This document shows, in pieces, positions 25,901-35,014 of a stretch of 64,000 nt of DNA. The stretch spans positions 22,844,324 through 22,908,323 of the forward strand of contig OX438741.1 of the NCBI GenBank assembly GCA_949316235.1, given 5' to 3'. The translations under genes were made by a program, and so were the position numbers. The DNA comes from Oegoconia quadripuncta (lineage: Eukaryota; Arthropoda; Insecta; Lepidoptera; Autostichidae). Position 1 is the first letter of the stretch. Each line of letters starts with the position of its first letter. The notes beneath the pieces are model-generated. The model made no database searches. It was not told the origin of the DNA and saw only the letters and a program-made list of their open reading frames with translations.

Positions 25901-26520
25901 CGCTGTGTAAACCGCACTTTCTTATTATTGTATTTTTTCATGTTGTTTAAATAGAGTGAATAGGCAAGGGAACGGCAGTTGAACGAGGCGCTACACCGTT
26001 GACCCGCTGACGTAAACGGACCCGCCACGCCAATGGTGGACTCGTCTGGAGACTGCGGGGACGCCCGAACCCCCCCGAAATGGCCATTGGGTCCTCTCAT
26101 CCGGTCGCCAACCGGCTCAATGGAGCATTTCGGGATTTTTCGCGAGTTGGTGGGGCAGCCTTTCATAACTGGCTAGGTTACTACTTGGGCCCCCTACTAA
26201 CTGCGGTCGGCCAGCGGAGAACCGTGCTTCGGATCCCGCTACCCTCCTCGACGAGTCAACCAGCACAGCGGTACCGCAATATCAAGACCGGTCTACTAGT
26301 GCAGCGCAACTGCTCAGACCCGTTCCCTATGTGGCTACTCCAGGCATCAAACCGGAACACGGCTAAGCCGTTTGGCGGTTTGGCTTTGCCTGGAGGGTGG
26401 TGACCAGCCGCGGCCGAAGCCTACCACCGGAACTGTTGCTCGTTTAGCACCACCCGGGGGTCACGTGTAGGGTCTCGAGGGTACAGCCTACGGACGCAAG
26501 CAACACCAACCCCCGAATAA
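22923..26520 (-). mobile_element. Non-LTR (LINE) retrotransposon, almost full length, EEP endonuclease plus RT
   Basis: Minus-strand element with a poly(A) tail (T-run at about 22925-22948 on the plus strand), a 3' UTR of only about 30 bp, one long ORF2-like frame, and a GC-rich leader up to about 26520 that contrasts with the AT-rich flanks. No ORF1 with zinc knuckles is visible. An endonuclease of the apurinic type, poly(A) tail and sequence style suggest the Jockey/CR1/L2 assemblage; the clade is not settled from reading alone. I found no convincing target-site duplication, so the 5' boundary is approximate. Confidence 0.9.
22981..26166 (-). pseudogene. LINE ORF2: endonuclease and reverse transcriptase, one in-frame stop
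   Basis: The frame spans 1062 codons from 26166, though the conserved part begins after the Met at 25941. Endonuclease: LSNIRGLHSN, FLTDTQI, LGDFNAHHQEW, TSDHCLV. Reverse transcriptase: NKVSGPDGIPAIVL, WKLANVQPVPKKG, YRPIAITSV, LDISKAFDRVWH, AGVPQGSVL and YADD at residues 768-771. A C-terminal region follows (RSCMEYCCHLWDGSAK, RRAIRLIGD, VWNSLPASVFP). A TAG stop at 23697-23695 cuts the protein after residue 823; the same frame then continues to 22981, so this is a nonsense change without any frameshift. In the endonuclease the usual catalytic Glu of the TETQ motif is Asp (TDTQ). Either change could have ended autonomous activity. Antisense ORFs over this interval are shadows. Confidence 0.92.
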
Positions 26521-27011
26521 TCTGCTGCTCTTCCAACTATGTAATACTTATTTTCTAATATTTTTTATTAATTCAAATTTAGAACAATCTTGTCGTGGCG
26601 AGCAACCGGCTTGTTCTTTATTTGAATTCCTTAGATTGTCTACAAGTTTTGTAATCAAACTTTTTGCTGGCATCGTTGGATCTACTACTACTACTTCAAT
26701 TAAAAAATAAACAAGTGTGCAGTAATGGATTTTCATACGACTGAATGTGCCGCTTTCTGAACACGATAATAAAAATTTCAACGTTATTGGACGAGAAAAT
26801 CTTAACTGAGGACAGAGAAAATAAAAACTTATATTTCACAGACAAGATACTGAACTTAGTACAAATGGATGCGTGTTGCGTTGCGTGAAGTAGCTGCTGA
26901 GAAATATTAGGGAAGGCTGCGTTAACGGAGAAGGAATTAGTCACTAGTATGCGAGATTGAGTCTGTTATAATAGTCGTACCCTAACTTATATTTGTGATA
27001 ATAATAAATAA

Positions 27012-27035
27012 AAGTTGATATTTAAATATCAACTT
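27012..27035. repeat. Perfect 24-bp palindrome
   Basis: Arm AAGTTGATATTT (27012-27023) followed directly by its exact inverse. Right of the LINE insertion; no function visible. Confidence 0.85.
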
Positions 27036-27831
27036 AATTAACGAGTCTATTCGTAGCCAAATTTATGGTGTCGACATCTCATCACGTCGCTTGCCAGGTA
27101 CGGCATCGAAGAGTATGCCAACAAGCCGCCCACCGCGATCTGCGAAACTACGTCAAATAAACGGACCTATTTGCAAATATCCATATATGTATGTGAGATA
27201 TTGAATCAACGTCTTCACGGAATTTCGCGAGTCGCGAGTGCAAAACAAATATCCTTTATGGTTTTGGGTTTTTAACGTTGAGAAATTTAAAAGCTCGAAT
27301 GTTTGTAAAGGTATAAATACCTATACATATAGGTGTTGCGGTGAAGAGTAAACAGGGAAGAGATTTTAAGTTATTTCTTTTTATTGAAGGGTAAAACATA
27401 CATACGTAATTTCACGACCTTTATCCCAAATGGGGTGGGCAGAGATAACCCAAACATTACAACTTTAATGCTTGAAAGAATATCAAGGGTTCACCTAAAT
27501 GCACACGTGATAGGGATGCGGCCATCACGGCCAAATCTATAGATATTTTTTTGGTAGATAATCCCATAGTCACCTTTATCGAAACCATACAGCATGAAGG
27601 TTACCAACATAATATTTATCATTTATTGAAAATCTAATTATGCTATGGAAAATAATATTAGTACCTCTCTGTCAGTTCACTTCCTTAACAGTAATAATAA
27701 ATATTTCGGACTAATTGACGAAATAAAGATGTTATTTATTTCGGATTTCACTAACTGCACACAAGTGTGTCCAAAAGCGCGTGTCCAGTTAGTGAAAAAC
27801 TCAATAAAAACCTGTACTGTTTAGATAAAGA

Positions 27832-27955
27832 TAAATATCCATAACTCGGGTAAAAATGTTTGAATTTATCACACAAATATTTACCTCAAGTCGGATTCGA
27901 ATTCGCAACGTCCCGCTAGCACCCTGCGCGGTGCACCCAAAATCCCTCTTTTTTA
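27832..27955 (-). repeat. Family A SINE, 5' part only
   Basis: Reverse-strand text CCATAACTCGGGTAAAAATG, then the inverted B box (GGATTCGAATTCGCAAC). It lies about 200 bp left of the USP-like exon, inside its intron. Confidence 0.7.
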
Positions 27956-28160
27956 TCTGTTCATTTAGTGCCGTATCAAACGACAACCAATAACTTTGAA
28001 ATTACAATTTGTAACCATTGTTATGCATTTTTCACGTCAACATTTTTCTTGTCCTGCTTATTTTTCATGTCAGTACCGATATTTAGAAAATCACACCTGG
28101 CAACCCTAGTTCCACAGGAATTTAGCCCTCTTCTGCCTGTCAACTAATTTTAAAACTGAC

Positions 28161-28334
28161 CTGTACAGCGCTGTTCAAGAAGCAGTTGTTCAGCCCAGGC
28201 GCATTCCATAGTCCCTTAGTGGTATGGAAGATACCGGAGTCCCTCGACCCCTCCCTGGAGTGTTGGGGTCGCAATTCGTCGCGCGGATAGTGGTCATGCG
28301 CGGGAGTCGCCATGGCAGCAGCCATTACACTCAT
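28161..28334 (-). CDS. Exon encoding the N-terminus and cysteine box of a USP53/USP54 (echinus)-like ubiquitin protease
   Basis: A 174-nt, phase-0 exon runs from the ATG at 28334 to a donor CAG|GTCAGT at 28161/28160. Its last third reads GIFHTTKGLWNAPGLNNCF followed by LNSAVQ. This is the Cys-box layout special to the USP53/USP54/echinus group (G-L-x-N-x-P-G-x-N-x-C-F-L-N-x-A-V-Q), not the usual GLxNLGNTCYMNS of other USPs. Drosophila echinus is needed for trimming interommatidial cells; vertebrate USP53/54 associate with junctions and ubiquitin chains. Two positions differ from the usual echinus/USP54 box as I remember it (W for L in GLLN, L for Q in PGQN). A splice acceptor TTTCAG at about 28393 would make a 5' UTR exon ending here, with a short upstream ORF (ATGTCGCATC). 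Later exons, expected further left, were not recognised. Single-exon evidence limits certainty. Confidence 0.72.
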
Positions 28335-28866
28335 CTTCGGGCCATTTGACAACTCACGGTTTGTGGCGATGCGACATCTTCACTTGTATCTGAAATTGTA
28401 AAGACTGTTTTAGAAATAGGTCAGTATTTCCTTAGAAATGTTCAAGTATTGGTGATGATTTCTCCGCAAATGTTACGGTCTTTCCAGGGAAAATGCAATT
28501 AACTGAACCACCAAAACGAAGAAGGTAAAATACTGTTCTCAATAGTATTATAACGTTGAAATATAGACAGTTAAGTAGAGAAAGAGAGCGACATTTATAC
28601 CTATGTTCATGTCGGAAATGTGATGCAGAAGGGAGACGAATCCTGGACTTCAACGGACCTCTATATTATTGCGATCCTTTTCTTGCCTCGAAAATATGAA
28701 TTTCAATTGGTTTTAAACCGAGATATGATTGGAAATTATCGTATAATATTGTATGGTCTTCATTCTTCATTTTTAATATACAGTATCTATCAAAAAATAT
28801 ATTAAAAGTCAAGTTCTAGCTCACTCAAAAGACAGTTTTATTAATACGGATTTCAATATAGGATTG

Positions 28867-28911
28867 ATAATATTGATATTGATAATAGGATATTATCAAT
28901 ATCAATATTAT
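28867..28911. repeat. Perfect 21-bp inverted repeat, 3-nt loop
   Basis: Arm ATAATATTGATATTGATAAT plus A (28867-28887), loop GGA, exact inverse 28891-28911. Part of a larger GATATTGATAATA-rich patch to 28940. Confidence 0.9.
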
Positions 28912-29644
28912 ATGATTGATAATAGGATATTGATAATAAATCAAAAACCCTGCACCCTGCGTCCTTAGTTACCAAAATTAAAATTGTATAAACTAATATA
29001 TCTGCCTAGTATACATGCTTAATGTGTAGTCGGTACTTGAAATAAGGGTCCAATATAGTGACATAGTCGCTTTCATCTAAGCTCATTAAATAAAGTTTTT
29101 TTTTTAAATAAAGCAAAAAGATTTCACGTAAAGGGCATTAAATAACAAATCCAATAAATCAAAGAACAAGAAGAGTTCACACAGTCTAGACTAGAATAAT
29201 CAAATAATTAATTAGGCATCATGTTTTCTCTCTCACACTATATTGTGTCGGTAAGTACATTGGGGTTAATAACGCGGTTTTCATATTAATTGCACAATGA
29301 ACCATTAGCTAGATTCCTTTCACTATCCGAACCATGCGCATTGTCATAGAACGGTGACAAGAGACAATAGTTCAGTTTCACACAGCTTTGTTTGCCTAGG
29401 TTTAGGTAACCGGTTGTAAACGTAGCCATGCTAATTTTGATTGATTGGTGGACAGACCGCGAAATCGTGCGCATTCGACACATAATGGTTGATTACTGAA
29501 ATAGTACATACCGAGGACCGAGGTTACTAACTTTCGCTGATTTTATTTCGATGTTTTGAACTGGATTCCTTTGATATTTAAGGAAGGGCATGAACTAACG
29601 CAATCGATATATATCTAAGTAGAGATTTATAATACAGAGTACTA

Positions 29645-29755
29645 AAATGAACAATTGGTGTAGCGGGTAGCCTTTGAAAGCAACAATTGCGGGTTCGAGT
29701 CCTGGCTAAGTATCCGAAATATAAGTATATATTTAGTATTTTAATGTGTCCGTAC
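29645..29755 (+). repeat. Family A SINE, deleted body
   Basis: AATTGGTGTAGCGGGTAGCC plus GCGGGTTCGAGTCC, followed almost directly by the 3' segment TCCGAAATATAAG, so most of the body is missing. Confidence 0.7.
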
Positions 29756-29942
29756 TTCAAAAGGTAAAAGCGGAACACTTTGTTGTTCGTCCATCCGTCA
29801 AGATCCTTTTGCTTCGTAATTATAAATATCGTATCGATAATTATCAAGACTAGATGAAATTAATATAAAGTACTAAGATCAATGTCCTCAAAGTTCTACA
29901 AAAATTTGAATATTCTCACACATTCCTATAAAATATGAAGAA

Positions 29943-30120
29943 GAAAAAGAAAAATACTTTATTGTACACAACTTATACACAGAGTAACAACATAACAGGT
30001 GTACAAAGGCGGTGTTATCGCTTGCAGCAATCTCTTCCAGACAACCGAAGGCCGTGCCCTAACAAGGGCCTAGCGGCGGGAAAGTCATGGGCCTTTTAAA
30101 CACATATTACCCATCCTAAC
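29943..30120 (-). repeat. LINE-like 3' end (ACTTTATTGTACA type)
   Basis: AATACTTTATTGTACACAAC, GGCGGTGTTATCGCTTGCAG, CAATCTCTTCCAGACAACCG. In the minus sense this ends with an AATAAAGTATT signal. Paired with a relative at 31983-32096. Confidence 0.6.
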
Positions 30121-31574
30121 CAGTGATCAAAACTTCCCTTTGATCTAGAACATGGAAAGACATAAACTAAAGTTTCACACCACAAATAAAATAAAAATAC
30201 ATTTCTCATAGTAAGTACGTACATTCAAATATAAACTCCAATTACGGTTTCCATTAAACATACGTAGACTGTAATATTCTAATTGCAGAACCTTACTCAT
30301 CACCTTCTTGCCCTGGTTGCAATATATTTGGGGTCGGCGCAGTACGCCGCCCCACTGCGAAAATGACAAATTTAATGACACATTCGCAGTGCAGGCACTT
30401 TCGCGGAAATTTCAATAATTCCTATATTGAAAATCTTTGTATTCCAGCTATTCGAAATATGGTTTGCAATTTTAGTGTGGAGTATTCACATCTAATTGCT
30501 ACCGCATGTAAATAACGGCAATGCGACATTGTAAGTACCTAATTACAATGTTTATGTAAGAATTCGCACAGAAGCCGCTCTGGCAAAGCGGTGAAGCAAA
30601 AATGCCCATTAGAACCTCTACGCGGCCTGTAATAATGATACTTGGTGGTAATCAGAGATGACATAGCCAGTGACATTCCTCACGGGACCTCGGCCTTGGT
30701 ACAACTATTCCTACAGGTATTTTATAAAGAACGATGGAATTTTATAGTTGCCTTATTTAGAAGTTTTTGTTTAGGAATAGTGCATTTTTAGGATATTCGT
30801 ATACCTAGTTACCTACCTAACTTTATTACTTTAGATTACGTAAGCAGTATTACAGAGTAGTGATTCTCATGTGTTCGAGATTTTAATGTCAATAGACACT
30901 GTCACTTTCACACTTATATGCAAGTGAAAGAGTGACGAACCTATGGATGTCTAGGACATTTAAATCTCGAATGTGCGAGAATCAAACGCAAGCTATTACA
31001 TCATTTTTAGATGTAACCTTTGCTGTTTCAGAAATATTTTTATTTGCAACGACTTTAAAATTTTAGAGAAAATGTAGGTAGGTACAACAAAACGGTGTGT
31101 ATGTATAGTTTCGTAGTCAAATACTTTTTATCCACAATTTGTTTTAGTGATCGCCCCGAGCTATAATCATAATCTTCCTTTGGCTTTGCTGTTTCTTCGT
31201 CACACACTGTAACGGAATAGGAAGTAATACAGTGCTCAAGTAATAACTTGAGCTACTAATAACTGACAAATATGCCAGGATCTGTAACAATCCGCTCGTC
31301 ACTAGCGCGAGCGTCCCGGGTGCGCCCGCGCCTCGCCGCGCATGCACATATGGCGGCTTCTGCGAATAGGCCGGCAGTAAACCCAACGGTTTATTTCAAA
31401 CATGATTTATGCACAATAATACGTCAAGGAACTTCCACATTCGTGATATTGTTAATCATTGCATCGATTTTAACTGGTTTGCGTGTAAAACAGTGCTTAA
31501 TGTTTAGATAGAGATTCGTAGCATCGTAGCATGCCTGTTTATGGCTGCTTCCTTTTTTTTCTTTTTTCGGATGC

Positions 31575-31785
31575 TTACCTACGCCAATCATCTAGTCCCA
31601 AACTAAGCAAGCTTCTTTGTTGTGTGATACTAGATGACGGATATACATACATAAATATTTATATAAACATCCATGACTCCGAAATAAATATTTGTAGTCA
31701 TCACACAAACATTTGCCCCTCCCGGGATTCGAAGCCGCAACTGTTGGTTTCACTGACAGGGTCACTATCCACTAAGATAAAATAC
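31575..31785 (-). repeat. tRNA-derived SINE, family A
   Basis: Inverted copy: CCAATCATCTAGTCCCAAAC, CATCCATGACTCCG, then the inverted B box GGGATTCGAAGCCGCAAC and inverted A box GTCACTATCCACTAAG. Confidence 0.82.
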
Positions 31786-31982
31786 TATAAGATAAATCGT
31801 TTATTTGCGATACAGCAGTATCATTGCTCTTATTTCTTATAAAAGCTCATTTTATTCAACTTGCAAACAGACATGCAAATATTAGTCAGCGACTCTACAT
31901 TAACAAAACAAAACAAATAAAATATGCAAACCACGAACAAATCAATTGTATAACAGAGCCGATCAATCAATCAATCGAGTAC

Positions 31983-32096
31983 ACTTTATTGCACAAAAAT
32001 TCATAAATATGGCTTCAAAAAAATAATAATTGTACGACCAGGCGGTCTTATCGCTATTAAGCGATTTCTATGAGACAACCTTTGGGTTGAGGAAAA
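31983..32096 (-). repeat. LINE-like 3' end, second copy
   Basis: ACTTTATTGCACAAAAATTC, AGGCGGTCTTATCGCTATTA, GCGATTTCTATGAGACAACC. Same organisation as the 29.9-kb copy. Confidence 0.6.
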
Positions 32097-33080
32097 AGTA
32101 GAATAGGATAAAAGCAAGTAGGTTTGTGCACCAATGATTTAAAAAAAATATAAAAAGCCGATGTATGAACAAATGAATATTAATGTCAAAAACAATTTTA
32201 TTTTTATTTTTTTTATACATATTACATTAATATATTTTTCTACGCGTATCGGTCGTCAAACATGTACATGACTTTACTCGTGTGCTTTTGCAGCCGTTGT
32301 TCAAACTGAAACAGAAGTGAAAGAATGAGATACATAGTGAACCGCGTTTGAGTAGTTAAGTTTTGTATAGACTAAAAGTCACGCAGCAATCCCGGCAATT
32401 ATGTCTGTTAAATAATGTTTCTACTTGTTTTTTTTTTATATTTCATAGATCACAGCGCTATGTACTATGTAGTGCACTGCATTACAGGAGGCCGTTGTCA
32501 GCAATACGCATAAACCGACGCGTTGGGTTTGAGTGCTGAGTGTGATCAAATGGTCAAGAAAAAGCAAACGGCGTATATTTCAGTTTGCGCCTTGGCAACA
32601 TCCGATCAATAGCGATCGATAATCTGACAAAAATCGAGGTTAATTCCTGGATATCACTTGCGCAAGCGAGCATTCAGGGCGCTTTTATTTACGGATGCAG
32701 TTACAAGCAAAGCAAGCGCGATTACGGAATCCGTACAAATGTTTACAGTTAATCTAATTTTTTTCCTGGTATATATCATGTAAGTTCATTTCATAGAATG
32801 ATTTCGAAATCGCATTTGGAATATTTTTAGTAGTCATCAAAAGTTTCCACATGTGGCTGTGTATTTTCGTTTTGCTAGGAAACGAGAATTGACTGTCCGA
32901 GCCCCTATTTTGAGAGAAGAATTGTAAGGTTGTAAATTACTACATAGTTGGATCTTGTTGAAGTGTCATAGCATGGGCCGCGAAATTTGAATATTGTATT
33001 GACAATCAAAATATGTGAAAAGATATAGTAGTTTGTTTTAAGTCGAGGTTATAGACGAAAGGGTTTGAAAGTAGAAATAT

Positions 33081-33494
33081 TGTAATGTAACGCAGAGACA
33101 GCCCTGTTTAAAATTGTATCATGTGCAGCCCTAAAGTACTAATGTTTTGTTTGTATATCATCACATTTGGAAGTTTACTTTCTCATCAACTAATTAATAT
33201 CGAACGTTCTAGACATTTGCTTTTCTCAGGAGATGCATTCTGTTTGTGCATGATCCTTAGATAAACCAGAAATATAAATGCTCCTCCAACCCCTCATGAG
33301 TCAGTTGAAGCAATTCCTCTCTACAGTGAAGATCAACTCAGCCACCAGAAGTCAAGTTCTTTGTAAACCTAGTATAAAAGTCTGTATACCCATTGTGTAA
33401 CGGTGAGTTAATACAATTTGTATTGAAAGACTTTGTTGTTTCACTAGACAGGACTCTACGCCCCTTCTCTACTAGACACACCTCACACACTACA
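33081..33494 (+). repeat. 5' LTR of the errantivirus-like element
   Basis: 414 bp, TGTAATGTAACG...CACACTACA. It carries a TATA box (TATAAAAG at 33373-33380), so transcription should start about 33400. No canonical AATAAA is visible; AATATA near 33271 is a weak alternative. It differs from the 3' LTR only at 33143 (T here, C at 40576). Confidence 0.97.
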
Positions 33495-33496
33495 AT

Positions 33497-33514
33497 TGGT
33501 GTCAGAAGTGGGAT
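33497..33514 (+). promoter_or_regulatory. Primer-binding site, tRNA-Leu type
   Basis: TGGTGTCAGAAGTGGGAT begins two bases after the LTR. It is complementary to the 3' end of insect tRNA-Leu species (ending ATCCCACTTCTGACA plus CCA), so minus-strand synthesis is probably primed by tRNA-Leu rather than the tRNA-Lys used by Drosophila gypsy. The tRNA match is from memory. Confidence 0.8.
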
Positions 33515-33771
33515 AGTCCTGTTATTGTCTTACGTGTGAAGTTCGTGACTGTGTATAGACGGTCAGTTATAAACGCGTTCCGTACAGTATATCGCGTACC
33601 GAACTTTAATAGCATCGGTTTCACGGCGTGATCCAAGTACGAACTGTCGTAACTTGATCATCTATCATTCTACACACTCCGAGGTCTACGTGTCGAGGCG
33701 AGAGTCGAGCAAGTCATTGCTGCCTGCTGTCTAGTACTGGGAAGAAACGAAGAACTCCACTTATCGAGGAA

Positions 33772-33786
33772 AAATCAAGTGAGTTA
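33772..33786 (+). promoter_or_regulatory. Predicted splice donor in the retroelement leader (env mRNA)
   Basis: CAA|GTGAGT with GT at 33779-33780. From the predicted cap site to this donor there is no ATG, whereas several ATGs follow it (33789, 33820 region) before the gag start. Removing the intron would therefore make the env ATG the first start codon on the mRNA. Errantivirus env is known to be made from a spliced RNA. Confidence 0.65.
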
Positions 33787-33899
33787 TTAATGTGTGATTA
33801 ATATAACAAAGAAAAGCTATGGTGAGCAATATTGTATGACATTTTGTGTGAATTATTTGTTGAGACTTTATAAATAGCTATAAGAAATTCTTTTCAAAG

Positions 33900-34835
33900 A
33901 TGAGTAAAACAGAGGATGTGGTTAAGAATTCTGGTGGATTCATCGATATAAGCCTGGCTGAACGTATGCTCACTAAATATAATGGAGATAAGTCGAATTT
34001 ACATGTGTTCATTGATAATTGTAACAATGCCCATGATCTATTAAATCCTATTTATAAGGTTGCATTTGTGTCAGTGGTACTTTCAAAAATAGAAGGAAAT
34101 TTAAGATCAACGTTATTAAATCGATCATTTAATTCCTGGGATGAATTAAAAAATCATCTTTTAGAAAATTATTCTGAAAAAAGAACTTTTGCTCAATGGC
34201 AACTAGAATTAAATTCGTGTAGGCAAGGACACAATGAGTCTATATTGAATTATTCCAATAGAGTTGAAAATTGCTACATAAAATTAATAAAATCCTTAGA
34301 CCCAAAGTTATCGAAAGACGCACGCGAAGCCAATATTAATCTTTTAAAAAATCAAGCATTAAACATTTTTATAAGCGGTCTTATACCACAATTACATATT
34401 TTATTAAAATCACAGAAACCTACATCTTTCGAAGAGGCGGTGTCAGTAGCCATTTCCGAAGAACAGGAAATTAAGTCTAGACAAGAAATGAACCTCACTT
34501 ACAGACCAACACAATGGCCTAGTATGCCACCTAGGATGCCTAAGAAATGCTCAAACTGCAATAAATTAGGACATTTGGCATTCCAGTGTAGAGCACACCC
34601 ATCAGTTAGGTCTATGCAAACAAATCATAATAATACAAATAATATACCAACATGCTTCAATTGTCAAAAGAAGGGTCATTTATCTAGAAATTGTTGGAAT
34701 AATCAAAGCAATTATAATCAGAACCGACATAATAGGTTGCCTCAAAACAACCAAAGAAGTCAATTCGTTAATCATCCAAAGAATAATAGCCACAACAACA
34801 AAACATTAGATAACGATCAAAAGAATTTAAACTAA
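33900..34835 (+). CDS. gag: Gag: capsid and zinc-knuckle nucleocapsid polyprotein
   Basis: The 311-residue Gag packages the RNA into cytoplasmic particles. The N-terminal two-thirds have a capsid-like retrotransposon gag region (LHVFIDNCNNAH...; SWDELKNHLLENYSEK; FISGLIPQLH). Two CCHC zinc knuckles follow: C217-x2-C220-x4-H225-x4-C230 (CSNCNKLGH) and one from C252 (CFNCQKKGHLSRNC). Two knuckles is more than gypsy itself, which has none that are canonical. The C-terminus is Asn/Gln-rich and basic. The start ATG at 33900 follows a leader with several upstream ATGs. The ORF ends at TAA 34833-34835, immediately after a TTTAAAC slippery heptamer that should shift a fraction of ribosomes into pol. 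The frame is intact. Confidence 0.93.
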   Translation: MSKTEDVVKNSGGFIDISLAERMLTKYNGDKSNLHVFIDNCNNAHDLLNPIYKVAFVSVVLSKIEGNLRSTLLNRSFNSWDELKNHLLENYSEKRTFAQWQLELNSCRQGHNESILNYSNRVENCYIKLIKSLDPKLSKDAREANINLLKNQALNIFISGLIPQLHILLKSQKPTSFEEAVSVAISEEQEIKSRQEMNLTYRPTQWPSMPPRMPKKCSNCNKLGHLAFQCRAHPSVRSMQTNHNNTNNIPTCFNCQKKGHLSRNCWNNQSNYNQNRHNRLPQNNQRSQFVNHPKNNSHNNKTLDNDQKNLN

Positions 34836-35014
34836 GATGGTCCAAAGGCGTCGACCGGCCAGAGGACAGTAAACAATATCCAGGTCGAATAATGTTAATT
34901 GATACCGGTGTCTCGTCTTACGTTAAATTATCAGGCGTTGAAATTTTGAAAAGAAACTGTAGATTTTTAATAGATACGGGTGCTGAAGTAAGTTTGATAA
35001 AAGTAAGTTGTTAA
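34814..35014 (+). pseudogene. Aspartic protease segment at the start of pol, interrupted by a stop codon
   Basis: In the -1 frame entered from gag the sequence is open from 34814 to an in-frame TAA at 35012-35014, next to a run of eight A (35013-35020). Two LIDTG aspartic-protease motifs occur 24 codons apart (Asp codons at 34901 and 34973); a retroviral-type protease monomer normally has one. The second (LIDTGAEVSLI) is the better match. The 14-mer AAAAGAAACTGTAG is present twice (34949-34962 and 35017-35030), so part of this segment may be a duplication or template-switch product. Downstream the frame resumes with a typical protease C-terminus (GVIGADFL). The element can be expected to lack full-length Gag-Pol unless the stop is bypassed or is an assembly error. 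Confidence 0.7.
34826..34832 (+). promoter_or_regulatory. Predicted -1 ribosomal frameshift site (TTTAAAC) for Gag-Pol
   Basis: TTTAAAC is read in the gag frame as ..T TTA AAC followed directly by TAA, the canonical X XXY YYZ arrangement. The pol frame is exactly -1 to gag and is open from 34814, so slippage here joins the two. Short complementary segments follow (GGTC 34839-34842 with GACC 34853-34856; GTCC 34840-34843 with GGAC 34864-34867), which could form a stimulatory hairpin or pseudoknot; structure not computed. Confidence 0.8.

Larger units (their letters stand above)
28393..33076. other. Interval upstream of the USP-like exon
   Basis: Mostly AT-rich with a hairpin, two SINE A copies and two LINE 3' ends. 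A CpG-dense island at 31285-31375 (GCGCGAGCGTCCCGGGTGCG) is the best candidate here for a promoter or 5' UTR exon, unproven. Confidence 0.45.

Noticed and set aside
23754..26403. Numerous ORFs on the plus strand over the LINE
   Set aside because: They are antisense or alternate-frame shadows of the endonuclease/RT frame.
34826..34832. Relation to coronaviruses suggested by TTTAAAC
   Set aside because: The heptamer is a general -1 signal; all protein content is Ty3/gypsy-errantivirus.
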